Notes: generated by a model from the sequence alone, not told the origin. A DNA stretch of 64,000 nucleotides from an uncultured Bacteroides sp. (GCA_902492205.1 CABUKU010000002.1:62001-126000), one strand, 5' to 3'. Shown: positions 33,354 to 42,810, counted from the first letter of the stretch. Numbers and translations are program-made.

Positions 33354-34640
33354 TTACCCGCCAAAGTTATCGAACATCAGGTTCTTAGCTGGTACGCCAA
33401 GACTGTCGAGCATCTTTTCTACGGCTTTACTCATCGGACCGGGACCACACATGTAGTATTCAATATCTTCCGGTTCTTCGTGATTTTTCAAATAAGTTTC
33501 ATAAATCACATTGTGAACGAAGCCCGGAGTATATTTCACACCTGCTGCATCTGCTGCCGGATCAGGACGGTCGAGCGCCAAATGGAATGTAAAGTTCGGG
33601 AAGTCTTTTTCCAATTGCAAGAAATCTTCCAAGTAGAACACTTCATTTAATGCACGTGCACCATAGAAATATGACATCTTACGATCGGTAGTGTGAAGTG
33701 TCTTAGTCATGTGCATAATCTGGGCACGCAACGGAGCCATACCTGCACCACCACCAATCCACATCATTTCTTTCTTAGAATCGAAGATAGGATGGAAATC
33801 ACCGTAAGGACCACTCATGATTACTTTATCACCCGGTTTCAAAGTGAATATGTAAGAAGAAGCAATACCGGCAGGTACATCCATAAATCCGGGACCTTGT
33901 TCTTTCGGCTTGAACGGAGGAGTGGCAATACGCACGGTAAGCATGATGCGGTCTCCTTCGGCAGGATAGTTAGCCATAGAATAAGCACGGATGGTTTCTT
34001 CCTTATTGGTACACTTCAATCCGAATAATCCGAATTTTTCCCAAGCAGGCAAATATTCGTCACCTATCAAACTCTTATCAATGTCTTTGTTATAGTCCAT
34101 TGAATATGTAGGGATCTTAATCTGTGCATAAGAACCCGGAACAAAATCCATATGTTCGCCCTTAGGCAAAGCAACGATAAATTCTTTGATAAAGGTAGCA
34201 ACGTTCTTGTTGGAAATAACTTCGCATTCCCACTCTTTTACGCCCATTACCGATTCATCAATCTTGATTGCCATGTCGCTCTTCACTTTCACCTGGCAAC
34301 CCAAACGCCAATGGTCTTGTTGCTCTTTACGTGAAAAGTGAACTTTTTCAGAAGGAAGGATTTCACCTCCTCCTTCCAATACCTGACAACGGCACTGTCC
34401 GCAAGAACCTTTACCACCGCAGGCAGAAGATAAGAAAATCTTGTTTGCAGATAGAGTAGAAAGCAATGTAGAACCGGATTCTACCTCTACCTCGTTATCC
34501 CCATTGATAGTCAATTTTACATTGCCCGATGGAGTAAGATAACGCTTAGCAACAAGAAGAATAACAACGAGTAGTAAAATGACCACAAGGAACACTACTA
34601 TACTCGTACCGATCATCGTCGGGTTTATTGCTAATATCAT
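33354..34640 (-). CDS. nqrF: Na+-translocating NADH:quinone reductase subunit F
   Basis: 428 residues. It takes electrons from NADH into the sodium pump. One N-terminal membrane helix (SIVVFLVVILLLVVILLVA) is followed by a 2Fe-2S ferredoxin domain with Cys74, Cys80, Cys83 (SACGGKGSCGQC) and Cys115 (LGCQV). Then come the FAD domain (RAYSMANYP) and the NADH domain (MIWIGGGAGMAPLRAQI type segment, and EYYMCGPGPM). Last gene of nqrABCDEF and followed by the operon terminator. Confidence 0.96.
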   Translation of the reverse strand: MILAINPTMIGTSIVVFLVVILLLVVILLVAKRYLTPSGNVKLTINGDNEVEVESGSTLLSTLSANKIFLSSACGGKGSCGQCRCQVLEGGGEILPSEKVHFSRKEQQDHWRLGCQVKVKSDMAIKIDESVMGVKEWECEVISNKNVATFIKEFIVALPKGEHMDFVPGSYAQIKIPTYSMDYNKDIDKSLIGDEYLPAWEKFGLFGLKCTNKEETIRAYSMANYPAEGDRIMLTVRIATPPFKPKEQGPGFMDVPAGIASSYIFTLKPGDKVIMSGPYGDFHPIFDSKKEMMWIGGGAGMAPLRAQIMHMTKTLHTTDRKMSYFYGARALNEVFYLEDFLQLEKDFPNFTFHLALDRPDPAADAAGVKYTPGFVHNVIYETYLKNHEEPEDIEYYMCGPGPMSKAVEKMLDSLGVPAKNLMFDNFGG

Positions 34641-34670
34641 TGTTCTATTTATTTTATGGTTAAACTACAA

Positions 34671-35270
34671 TTATAATTTCAATCCCGAGAAGCACATAAA
34701 TGCCATAGCCATCAAACCTACTGTGATAAAGGTGATACCCAATCCTTTCAATGGAGCAGGAACATCCGAATATGCCATCTTTTCACGTATGGCAGCCAAG
34801 CCGACGATAGCCAGCAACCAACCGATACCCGAACCGAAAGCATAAGTAGTAGCTTCACCAATATTAATGAAATGTCTTTGTTGCATAAACAAAGAAGCAC
34901 CCATGATAGCACAGTTTACAGCAATCAACGGAAGGAAAATACCTAATGAGGCGTAAAGTGACGGACTGAAACGTTCAACCACCATTTCCACTAATTGTAC
35001 AATACCCGCGATAACAGCGATGAAGAGGATAAAGCTAAGGAAGCTCAAATCCACACCTTCAACCAATGCGTTAGCTTTTAATACATAGTTCTCAAGTAAG
35101 TAGTTCACCGGAAGAGTAACGATCAACACGAATGTTACCGCAATACCCAATCCTAATGACGTTTTTACATTCTTCGAAACTGCAAGGTAAGAACACATCC
35201 CCAAGAAGTATGCGAAGATCATATTGTCGACGAATATCGACTTTACAAATAAACTCAAATAATCATTCAT
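34671..35270 (-). CDS. nqrE: Na+-translocating NADH:quinone reductase subunit E
   Basis: 199 residues with about six membrane segments (VDNMIFAYFLGMCSYLAVS, LSFILFIAVIAGIVQLVEM, GIFLPLIAVNCAIMGASLF). NqrE and NqrD are homologous, inserted in opposite orientations, and carry the intramembrane Fe centre through conserved Cys residues (here MCSYLA and NCAIMGA). It lies between nqrD and nqrF. Confidence 0.95.
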   Translation of the reverse strand: MNDYLSLFVKSIFVDNMIFAYFLGMCSYLAVSKNVKTSLGLGIAVTFVLIVTLPVNYLLENYVLKANALVEGVDLSFLSFILFIAVIAGIVQLVEMVVERFSPSLYASLGIFLPLIAVNCAIMGASLFMQQRHFINIGEATTYAFGSGIGWLLAIVGLAAIREKMAYSDVPAPLKGLGITFITVGLMAMAFMCFSGLKL

Positions 35271-35295
35271 TTCTTTTCGATTTTACGGGGGTTAG

Positions 35296-35928
35296 TTACT
35301 TTTCCTGCAATTCTTTGTTACGTGCACGTTGTACCCAAATGATACATGCCACAATAATCAAAGCCATCGGAGGCATTAACATCAAACCATTATTCAAATA
35401 TCCCAATTCATAGAATCCTTGAGGTATCACTTGGAAACCGAACAATGCGCCCGAACCAAGCAACTCACGGAAGAAAGCAACGATTACAAGAATTATTGCA
35501 TAACCGAGACCGTTACCAAGACCGTCAAGGAATGATTCCCAAGGACCGTTTGCCATAGCAAATGCTTCCAAACGTCCCATCAAGATACAGTTTGTGATAA
35601 TCAAACCGACATATACAGAAAGCTGAACGCTGACATCGTAAGCATAAGCTTTAAGGATTTCACTGACAATAGTTACCAATGCGGCAACAACTACCAACTG
35701 TACAATAATACGAATACGGTTCGGAATAGTATTACGAAGCAAAGAGATAATCACATTCGCAAAAGCAACGATAACCGTTACCGAAAGTCCCATCACAATA
35801 GCCGGTTCCAACTTGGCTGTTACAGCAAGAGCCGAACAGATACCAAGTACCTGCATTGTTACAGGGTTATCCAAATTAAGTGGGTTGGAGAATACTTCTC
35901 TATTCTTCTTAGAAAACAATTGACTCAT
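35296..35928 (-). CDS. nqrD: Na+-translocating NADH:quinone reductase subunit D
   Basis: 210 residues, about six membrane segments. The opening LFSKKNREVFSNPLNLDNPV, and the Cys pair regions LGICSALAVTAKLEPA and ITNCILMGRLEAFAM, are typical. It forms the NqrD/E membrane core of the pump and is co-transcribed in the nqr operon. Confidence 0.95.
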   Translation of the reverse strand: MSQLFSKKNREVFSNPLNLDNPVTMQVLGICSALAVTAKLEPAIVMGLSVTVIVAFANVIISLLRNTIPNRIRIIVQLVVVAALVTIVSEILKAYAYDVSVQLSVYVGLIITNCILMGRLEAFAMANGPWESFLDGLGNGLGYAIILVIVAFFRELLGSGALFGFQVIPQGFYELGYLNNGLMLMPPMALIIVACIIWVQRARNKELQEK

Positions 35929-35942
35929 TTCTATTTCCCTCC

Positions 35943-36617
35943 TTATTTATTAGTTAAAAAATTAGTGTACAGATTAAGGCAGTCTTTCAACATAGCATCA
36001 ACACCTTTAGATGTAATAGTACCACCGGAGATACCATCAACCTGAGTTTCGGCGTCTTCAACCTTGCCAAACTTAGCAACGCCCAAAGCTACATTACCGT
36101 CTTTCATCACATGTTTGTCTTTGAACTCACTTTGGAAATGAGGAGTTGCAATTTCAGCACCCAATCCCGGAGTTTCTCCTGCATGAGAGAAATACGAACC
36201 ATAAACTGTATTCTTATCATCATTCAATCCTATATATCCCCAGATAGGTCCCCAAAGTCCGGCACCATAAACAGGTACTACATATTTGGTTTGTCCGTCA
36301 ACATCGCAAACAAATACGTGTAAACGACCGTCAGCAATCTCTCCCTTGTAATTTGTGCTGAAAGGCTTGTCATTTTCAATCAATTCACCTTCGGGAGTAA
36401 GTAACATATCCTGTTTTACAATTTCAGAATAAGTTTTTTCGGCATCTTGTACACCTGTAATATTCAATGCAGCAAGAATCTGCTTTTTAGTATCCAATTC
36501 CACATTCTTGTCCTGAGTGCTCTTCAGAGAAGAAGAAACAAAAGCCAAGAGGAATGCAACGATAACAACCATTACCGAAGCATAAATCATAGTATAAGAA
36601 TTACTATTTGTATTCAT
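35943..36617 (-). CDS. nqrC: Na+-translocating NADH:quinone reductase subunit C
   Basis: 224 residues. One N-terminal membrane helix and a periplasmic flavoprotein domain. FMN is attached covalently by ApbE at the DGISGGTIT motif (Thr near residue 200). The pattern YVVPVYGAGLWGPIWGYI is typical of the family. ApbE itself is not in the window. Confidence 0.95.
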   Translation of the reverse strand: MNTNSNSYTMIYASVMVVIVAFLLAFVSSSLKSTQDKNVELDTKKQILAALNITGVQDAEKTYSEIVKQDMLLTPEGELIENDKPFSTNYKGEIADGRLHVFVCDVDGQTKYVVPVYGAGLWGPIWGYIGLNDDKNTVYGSYFSHAGETPGLGAEIATPHFQSEFKDKHVMKDGNVALGVAKFGKVEDAETQVDGISGGTITSKGVDAMLKDCLNLYTNFLTNK

Positions 36618-36628
36618 TGTTATCGGTT

Positions 36629-37840
36629 TTAATTGTTATTAGTAGATTTAATTGCACGTTTTTCACGGCTACTGATATTTGACTGAACTACACAATAGTC
36701 AATCAATGGAGCAAAGATGTTCATCAACAGAATTGCCAACATCATACCTTCAGGATAGCCCGGATTCAATACACGAATAATGATAGCCATTGCACCGATA
36801 AGGAATCCGAAGATATATTTACCGGTTTCGGTACGTGCAGAAGTAACAGGATCGGTAGCCATAAACACAGCACCGAAGCAGAAGCCACCCAATACGAGAT
36901 GTTCATACCATGGCAAGTGTGCCATAACGTTAGTTGCAGAGCCGAAAGTATTGAAGATGAATCCCATGAAAGCACCACCTACAAAGACAGACAACATTGT
37001 TTTCCAACTTGCAATACCCGTAGCGAGAAGCAATATAGCCCCTAATGCTATTGCAATGACACTTGTTTCACCGATTGATCCCGGAATGAAACCGACAATC
37101 ATATCCCACAGTGTAGCAGGAGCACCGGCAACATTATGAATGGTAATATCTCCTGTTGCAACAGCAGCCTGTCCGAGAGGAGTAGCACCGGTAAATGTAT
37201 CTACCAACTGACCACCGCCAATTCCACAAATGCTGTCTGTACTTACCCAAACTGCATCACCGGACATTTTAGAAGGATATGCAAAGAACAAGAATGCACG
37301 TGTAATCAATGCGACATTGAATATATTCATACCTGTACCACCAAATACTTCTTTTGCGAAAATTACAGCAAAAGCAGTAGCAACGGCAATAATCCAAAGC
37401 GGACAATCAACCGGAACGATTAATGGAATAAGCATACCGGAAACAAGGAAACCTTCCTGTATTTCTTCGTTCTTCCATTGAGCAACTGCAAACTCTATTC
37501 CCAAACCAACTACGTAAGATACAACAATCTTAGGCAATACAGCAAGGAAACCATAACCAAACAATTCCCAGAAACTACCCTCAGTTCCGATAGCAAGGAA
37601 ATGCTGGTAACCTACATTATACATACCGAACAACAATGCCGGTACTAATGCAATAACAACAATCGACATGATTCTCTTACTATCAATAGAATCGTGGATG
37701 TGAACTCCTGATTTAGATGTTTCATTCGGTACGAACAAGAATGTTTCAAAACCGTCGAAAACAGATCTAAACATCGAGAGCTTTCCGCCTTCCTCAAAGT
37801 TAGGCTTTATCTTGTCGAGAAAATTTCTTAACGCTTTCAA
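36629..37840 (-). CDS. nqrB: Na+-translocating NADH:quinone reductase subunit B
   Basis: 403 residues, about ten membrane segments. It carries the second covalent FMN at TFTGATPLG (Thr220) and binds riboflavin and the quinone. The N-terminal KALRNFLDKIKPNFEEGGKL and the HIHDSIDSKRIM segment are typical. It is part of the sodium-pumping core. Confidence 0.95.
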   Translation of the reverse strand: MKALRNFLDKIKPNFEEGGKLSMFRSVFDGFETFLFVPNETSKSGVHIHDSIDSKRIMSIVVIALVPALLFGMYNVGYQHFLAIGTEGSFWELFGYGFLAVLPKIVVSYVVGLGIEFAVAQWKNEEIQEGFLVSGMLIPLIVPVDCPLWIIAVATAFAVIFAKEVFGGTGMNIFNVALITRAFLFFAYPSKMSGDAVWVSTDSICGIGGGQLVDTFTGATPLGQAAVATGDITIHNVAGAPATLWDMIVGFIPGSIGETSVIAIALGAILLLATGIASWKTMLSVFVGGAFMGFIFNTFGSATNVMAHLPWYEHLVLGGFCFGAVFMATDPVTSARTETGKYIFGFLIGAMAIIIRVLNPGYPEGMMLAILLMNIFAPLIDYCVVQSNISSREKRAIKSTNNN

Positions 37841-37870
37841 TGTTATAAAGTTTTTATATTAATATTATTA

Positions 37871-39229
37871 TTAGCACATTTCAGCACGCAACGCATCAAG
37901 TCCGGCACGAACAATACGTTGTAATTCAAGCTTAGATGAATCTACAAATTCACAAAGAGCAAAATCTTCAGGGGCAACTTCATAAATACCCAAAGCTTCC
38001 ATACGATCAATATCCCCTGCAATAATTGCTTTAATCAAAAATTCGGGAAGTATACTCATCGGGAATACTTTATCATATTCATTAGACATAATCATGTGAC
38101 GTTCACCTCCCTTAATACGTGCATCAATTACATATTCACGTTTCTTAAAGGCATCCAGAATCCAGCTGAAATAAGAATGATTCACACTGAACTGACTAAA
38201 ACGCGGCATGATGAATCCCAACATTTCATGCACATCATTTCCTTCTGGAATAACGGTTAACTGAGTATCGCGTGCACCGAGGTATCCGTTAGAAGAAACG
38301 ATTTTACCGGTTAACACATTACCACTGATATAACGTACTTCTTTATCTTTGGTTACATTGCCTGCAAAAACAGGAGTAAGCAATGCTCCTACTTTCAATT
38401 TGCAATAAGCCGGCTTTGAAACTTCAGATCCGGTCAAAGCTACTGTACGAGTGAAGTCTATAACGCCATTGTTGAATAAGCGGCCTATGAAGATAACTTC
38501 TTCGGCACCAATAGTCCAAACAATTTCACCCTTGTTGATAGGATCAACATGGTTTATCTGAACTCCGACATTACCGGCCGGATCAGGACCATCGAATAAA
38601 GTTACAGTAACATTCTTTGCTTGTGTCAGTGCAGAAGACGATTGTTTCACACTCACACCCAAATTTACTTTAGCTATTTTTGCCAAAGCATCTAATCCTG
38701 TTTGGAAATCCTTTTCCTGTCCCTGAAGAACAAATTCGAAATCAGGAGCCAACGGTTTAGAATCAAAAGCCGAAATAAAGATAGCTTTTGGAGTATCTTG
38801 TGGATTTGCAACTACATCATAAGGACGCTGTTTGATGAATGCAAATAACCCGGCTTCAAGAAGTGCTTCTTTTACCTGATCAGAGGAAAGTCCCGAAACA
38901 TTCTTTTTTCCAAACTCTTCGTAATCTTGCTCTTCGGCAGCTTGCACTGTGATGCTAAGAACTTTTCGGCGTTCGCCTCGCTCTACACAAGTAACAACAC
39001 CACTCACGGGAGAAACGAACTTAACTTCAGGGTGGTTTTTATCAATAAACAACGCCCCTCCGGCCATGACATACTCCTGTTCTTTCACAACTACTTTCGG
39101 AGTAACTCCATGAAAATCATCAGGAACTATAGCATAGAATCCCGGTTCTTTCACGTCAAAGTACTCTTTGGCAGGCTTGCCTTTCAGGTTAATATCGAGG
39201 CCTTTACGTAATTTTATTACATTTGCCAT
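37871..39229 (-). CDS. nqrA: Na+-translocating NADH:quinone reductase subunit A
   Basis: 452 residues, cytoplasmic, no membrane helix. The opening KLRKGLDINLKGKPAKEYF is the family signature; NqrA docks on NqrB and influences quinone binding. First gene of the operon. A -7 box TACTTTTG lies at 39264-39271 on the minus strand, and the 540 bases upstream are gene-free. Confidence 0.95.
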   Translation of the reverse strand: MANVIKLRKGLDINLKGKPAKEYFDVKEPGFYAIVPDDFHGVTPKVVVKEQEYVMAGGALFIDKNHPEVKFVSPVSGVVTCVERGERRKVLSITVQAAEEQDYEEFGKKNVSGLSSDQVKEALLEAGLFAFIKQRPYDVVANPQDTPKAIFISAFDSKPLAPDFEFVLQGQEKDFQTGLDALAKIAKVNLGVSVKQSSSALTQAKNVTVTLFDGPDPAGNVGVQINHVDPINKGEIVWTIGAEEVIFIGRLFNNGVIDFTRTVALTGSEVSKPAYCKLKVGALLTPVFAGNVTKDKEVRYISGNVLTGKIVSSNGYLGARDTQLTVIPEGNDVHEMLGFIMPRFSQFSVNHSYFSWILDAFKKREYVIDARIKGGERHMIMSNEYDKVFPMSILPEFLIKAIIAGDIDRMEALGIYEVAPEDFALCEFVDSSKLELQRIVRAGLDALRAEMC

Positions 39230-39772
39230 GTGTCTAACAAATAATGGTTTTAAAATTTGAGCGCAAAAGTAACTAAAAATAATGTGAAAAAATAGCGTTT
39301 TATCAAAGAATTAGAGAAAAAAATCTTTAATAAAATCGTTATCGTACACGAGATTCAAAGAAAAAATATAGCAAACATTTTATTTTTTTGATAAAGACAA
39401 ACAATAGAGTATCAAAGGATTAAATTCCAAACCCGTGTACATTACGCAAACATGTATAATTTTATTCAATCAAATTATTAGCATATATCAATAGTTTTTT
39501 ATTCCTTTGCCGAAGTATAACGAAAACTAATAAAGAAAGATTTTATCAGGCAGGTCACAGAATACAGTCTATTATTTCTCTTCAATATACACAAATCATC
39601 AATGCAGGAATGCGCTTGGCAATCTATATTTTACAACATTATCTTAAGCAAGAAGATTCTTTAGTAATTTATTCATGAGAAGCAGTTTAACGTAGCATTT
39701 AAATTATATTTATTAATTATGTCCTATAATAAAGTCTTCACTTTATTATAAGCAATTATATTATCTATAAGT
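39230..39772. other. Gene-free divergent region between nqrA and the lectin-tip lipoprotein
   Basis: AT-rich, no reading frame of note. On the nqrA side, TACTTTTG on the minus strand (39264-39271) is a likely -7 box. On the other side, TTCCTTTG at 39502-39509 with TTAG 20 bases upstream is a weak promoter for the gene at 39773, which would then have a leader of about 260 bases. A perfect 10-base hairpin lies at 39725-39750. Confidence 0.55.
39725..39750. repeat. Hairpin in the leader of the lectin-tip lipoprotein
   Basis: TATAATAAAG / CTTTATTATA, ten perfect pairs with a six-base loop, 22 bases before the ATG at 39773. It could occlude or expose translation signals, or bind a regulator. Confidence 0.5.
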
Positions 39773-41461
39773 ATGAATAAATTATCACCAATAAGACAAA
39801 TATGTTTTATTATCAGTTGCAGTTTCATAGTAAGTTGTCAGAATTACGAAGGTATCAACAATGACCAAGATGCACACATTGTAAGTTTTTCTTTTAAAGG
39901 ATTAGATGCCTCCTTACAATCAGTCCTGAATAAGTTGACGGATTTTCATTTGCACATAACGGATATGGAAGGAAAAACAGTAAGTTACAAAAACTTTGAT
40001 AACATTGAATCCATCCCTACCATAGAGATTGAGCAAGGCAATTATCAGGTTCTTACAGTAGCTAATGCCAAACCTGAAGTATTCAAAGTTCCCTCATCCC
40101 CTTTAACTCCACAATCCGTTATAAGTTTACAGCCCACAGCCGCCAATATTTCAGAGTTATGTTTAACCAATAATCCTTTGACAGTTACAGAAGACGAAAA
40201 TAATGAATTGGAACTAACTCTGGTACGTGTTGTAGGCAAAATCAATATAGCCGTTGAGAATGTTTCCGAAGACACAGAAAGCATACAAGTATGTATAAAC
40301 AATATGTTTAGCAGTGTCCGGATGAACAGCACATATCCGGGAGATGTAACCACTTGTTCCTTCAATTTGTCCCAAGACACTGAAACCAATTTATATTCGG
40401 CTCAAGACATCATCCTTTTCCCAACCGACGGTAATGTAAATATAACCTATACAATCACTGATAAAAAGGGAAAGAATAAAGTATATACCCAAACTTTTGA
40501 CAACGCATTGGAAGCTAACGGAACTCTAAACATCACTACTTCCCTATCCAACATCGTACGCAACATAACTCCCTGCATATCATTAAAAGAATGGGATGAA
40601 CCCATTAATATTTCAAACACCATTATCATTGGAAAAGATGAAAACAATGAAGAAGAAAATAATACCGATAAGATTCTCTTTAACGGACTGCCGGACGATT
40701 TTATTCCGATAAAAGTATCTGTTGTCTGTAAAAACAAAAACGATGAATTGCTTCCCGCCACAGAAACTAATGTTGATTCAGAAATAGCGATTAATACTCC
40801 AAACGGAGCTTCCAAACTAATAAAAGCAACTTTTACGAATGCTTCCAACAATAGTTTTTCTGTTTATTTTGGTAAAACAGGGATAGAAGGAGTGTATATC
40901 CAAAAAGTAATCACATTGCCCAAAGCTCCTATTCTTGGAAATTACTATGCCGGAGGAATTATCATTAATCAACAAGGAAATGAAGGTTATCTCGCTTATA
41001 AATGTACAGCAATTTCAGTAGATACTTGGGTAAAAACGAGATGGGGAGATAGCAGTGAGATTAAAATTACCTCAACTACTGATGCACAAGCAAACGACAA
41101 AGTATTGATGGCTTTCCTAAAGAAAAATACGGAATGGGGATTGAATTTATTCCCTGCATTCAAAATGTGCAAAGAATATCGGGGAGGAGGTTATGATGAT
41201 TGGTATTTCGCAACCGCATCAGATTTAACAAAAGCTTATTCGATTTACTCTCAATCTCCCGATTCTTTTAATAGCCTGATATCAAAGTATGCCCCAACCA
41301 ATCCGTTAAGTTTTAAAGATGGCACATCATATATAACATCTACAGAAAGTAAAGAAGTACCTTCTGACAAATGTTGTGGAATAAAATTCCCCTATAACGA
41401 AAGCTTACAAATTACCAAAAGAGACACATCACACAAAGTATGTGCAGTACGCTATTTATAA
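39773..41461 (+). CDS. Lipoprotein with fimbrial-anchor-like body and lectin-like C-terminus
   Basis: 562 residues. The leader ends in FIVSC (Cys22, lipidated). Residues to about 280 resemble FimB/Mfa2 or fimbrillin bodies (LTDFHLHITDMEGKTVSY, EIEQGNYQVLTVANAK, LVRVVGKINIAVENV). A middle Ig-like domain follows (residues about 300-390). The C-terminal domain has GGYDDWYFATASDL, YITSTESKEV and a final VCAVRYL, the same layout as the tip domain of the protein at 3742-5592 and of DUF1566/lectin-like domains. No TRA processing site is seen. Likely a surface adhesin; stand-alone gene, no other fimbrial genes adjacent. Confidence 0.6.
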   Translation: MNKLSPIRQICFIISCSFIVSCQNYEGINNDQDAHIVSFSFKGLDASLQSVLNKLTDFHLHITDMEGKTVSYKNFDNIESIPTIEIEQGNYQVLTVANAKPEVFKVPSSPLTPQSVISLQPTAANISELCLTNNPLTVTEDENNELELTLVRVVGKINIAVENVSEDTESIQVCINNMFSSVRMNSTYPGDVTTCSFNLSQDTETNLYSAQDIILFPTDGNVNITYTITDKKGKNKVYTQTFDNALEANGTLNITTSLSNIVRNITPCISLKEWDEPINISNTIIIGKDENNEEENNTDKILFNGLPDDFIPIKVSVVCKNKNDELLPATETNVDSEIAINTPNGASKLIKATFTNASNNSFSVYFGKTGIEGVYIQKVITLPKAPILGNYYAGGIIINQQGNEGYLAYKCTAISVDTWVKTRWGDSSEIKITSTTDAQANDKVLMAFLKKNTEWGLNLFPAFKMCKEYRGGGYDDWYFATASDLTKAYSIYSQSPDSFNSLISKYAPTNPLSFKDGTSYITSTESKEVPSDKCCGIKFPYNESLQITKRDTSHKVCAVRYL

Positions 41462-41557
41462 CTAAAATAAAACACATTTTATGGCAACTTAGGTAAAGAT
41501 ACTATAAGTTAAGAGTAAACATACCGTTTGTTAAGTAAAAACATAAAGAGAGTTTCA

Positions 41558-41677
41558 TAAAAAGGTGTAGGTCTTTCGTTTGAAAGACCTACACTATTTT
41601 TTAATAAGAAGTAGAGTAATTTTATATTTGAAGTAAGATAATTGACGAAGCTATACAAACAACTATTCGTCTGACAT
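41558..41677 (-). ncRNA. Candidate small RNA of about 120 nt
   Basis: A consensus Bacteroides promoter (41682-41713) is followed, about 80 bases on, by a perfect 13-base hairpin GTGTAGGTCTTTC / GAAAGACCTACAC and CTTTTT. A second stem, GACGAA (at 41671-41666) with TTCGTC (at 41649-41644), closes the 5' part. Only a four-codon frame (MSDE stop) follows the promoter, so the product is probably RNA. I do not recognise a known RNA family. Confidence 0.45.
41565..41594 (-). terminator. Perfect terminator hairpin of the candidate small RNA
   Basis: Thirteen perfect pairs with a four-base loop. On the minus strand it is followed by CTTTTTATG, on the plus strand by TATTTTTTAA, so it may also end transcription from the gene at 39773. 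Confidence 0.85.
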
Positions 41678-41681
41678 ATTA

Positions 41682-41713
41682 CAAATATACAACATTTTCC
41701 CCGGATTTCCAAA
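41682..41713 (-). promoter_or_regulatory. Promoter of the candidate small RNA
   Basis: On the minus strand TTTG (41713-41710), exactly 20 bases, TATATTTG (41689-41682). Full consensus. The surrounding GAAATTTGGAAATC is identical to the promoter flank in the fimbrial upstream region (7662 area). Confidence 0.65.
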
Positions 41714-41770
41714 TTTCGGGCTATCTTACCACCTGCCTTTTCCAATCAGGAAAAACATGATATAATGCAA

Positions 41771-41802
41771 AAAGAGGATACATCAATGATGTACCCTCCT
41801 TT
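41771..41802 (-). terminator. Terminator after prs
   Basis: A stem of the form AAAGAGG.TACATC / GATGTACCCTCCTTT with one bulge, followed on the minus strand by TTTTTGC. Confidence 0.7.
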
Positions 41803-41827
41803 CATATATAAAAGTCAGCAACTTTTT

Positions 41828-42766
41828 TTAGATAATATATTGAGAACTGATAGATTCGTTGTTCATCACACGACGAATAGTTTCAGCAAACAAATCTGCA
41901 ATCGTTAATTGTTTCACTTTCTTGCAATCGCGCACATAAGGAATACTGTCAGTAAATACCATTTCAGTAAGTTCTGAATCAGTAACACGTTCGGATGCAG
42001 GGCATGACATTACACAATGGCTTGCAATGGCACGAACCGATTTGGCTCCTGCTTCTTTCATAATGTTTGCAGCTTTGGTAATGGTACCCGCTGTATCAAC
42101 AATATCGTCAATCAGAACTACGTTCTTATCTTTTACATCACCGATAATCTGCATAGAAGCAACTTCATTTGCTTTCTCACGTGATTTATTACACAATACC
42201 AATGGAACACCTAAATATTTTGAATAAGTGCTGGCTCTCTTAGAGCCACCAACGTCCGGAGTAGCAATAACCAGGTTTTCCAATTTAAGTGATTCGATGT
42301 ATGGCAAGAATACTGCTGATGCATAAAGGTGGTCAACCGGAACATCGAAGAAACCTTGAATCTGGTCTGCATGCAAGTCCATAGTAATAAGACGGTCAAT
42401 CCCTGCAACACTTAATAAATCAGCAACCAATTTAGCTCCGATAGAAACACGTGGTTTGTCTTTTCTATCTTGACGTGCCCATCCAAAATAAGGGATGACA
42501 GCCACAATGCTCTTTGCTGATGCTCTCTTTGCTGCATCGACCATCAACAAAAGTTCCATTAAGTTGTCTGAGTTAGGGAAAGTAGATTGAACTAAAAATA
42601 CATGTGAGCCTCTAATAGATTCCTCATAAGAAACAGCAAATTCGCCATCTGCGAAATGCATAATGTTCATGTTTCCAAGTTTACAATCAAGGCATTTACA
42701 AATTTTTTCTGCAAGGTATCTGGAGTTAGTTCCAGAGAATACCATAAAGGGTGCTTTTTCGCTCAT
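41828..42766 (-). CDS. prs: Ribose-phosphate pyrophosphokinase
   Basis: 312 residues. It makes PRPP from ribose 5-phosphate and ATP for nucleotide, His and Trp synthesis. Visible motifs: FSGTNSRYLAEKICKCLDC at the start, IPYFGWARQDRK (ATP loop), TMDLHADQIQGFF, and the PRPP-binding VLIDDIVDTAGTI. The -7 box TACCTTTG is at 42803-42810 on the minus strand. Single gene with its own terminator. Confidence 0.96.
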   Translation of the reverse strand: MSEKAPFMVFSGTNSRYLAEKICKCLDCKLGNMNIMHFADGEFAVSYEESIRGSHVFLVQSTFPNSDNLMELLLMVDAAKRASAKSIVAVIPYFGWARQDRKDKPRVSIGAKLVADLLSVAGIDRLITMDLHADQIQGFFDVPVDHLYASAVFLPYIESLKLENLVIATPDVGGSKRASTYSKYLGVPLVLCNKSREKANEVASMQIIGDVKDKNVVLIDDIVDTAGTITKAANIMKEAGAKSVRAIASHCVMSCPASERVTDSELTEMVFTDSIPYVRDCKKVKQLTIADLFAETIRRVMNNESISSQYII

Positions 42767-42802
42767 TTTGTAATAGTTGTTACCTATTTGTTAATTTGTC
42801 TG

Positions 42803-42810
42803 CAAAGGTA
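42803..42810 (-). promoter_or_regulatory. -7 box of the prs promoter
   Basis: TACCTTTG matches TAnnTTTG on the minus strand, 37 bases before the prs start. Confidence 0.45.

Larger units (their letters stand above)
41462..41827. other. Intergenic region with a candidate small RNA
   Basis: Between a rightward gene and prs (leftward). It contains a minus-strand promoter (41682-41713), a perfect terminator hairpin (41565-41594) about 80 bases downstream of it, and the prs terminator (41771-41802). The 78-codon minus-strand frame across it covers the promoter and terminator and is not believable as a gene. Confidence 0.7.

Noticed and set aside
33354..39229. Rnf complex instead of Nqr
   Set aside because: NqrA and an NqrF with a ferredoxin-FAD-NADH fusion are present and gene order is A-B-C-D-E-F; Rnf has RnfB and RnfC instead.
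41509..41745. 78-codon minus-strand frame before prs
   Set aside because: It runs through a full promoter and a perfect terminator hairpin, so it cannot be a single coding unit.
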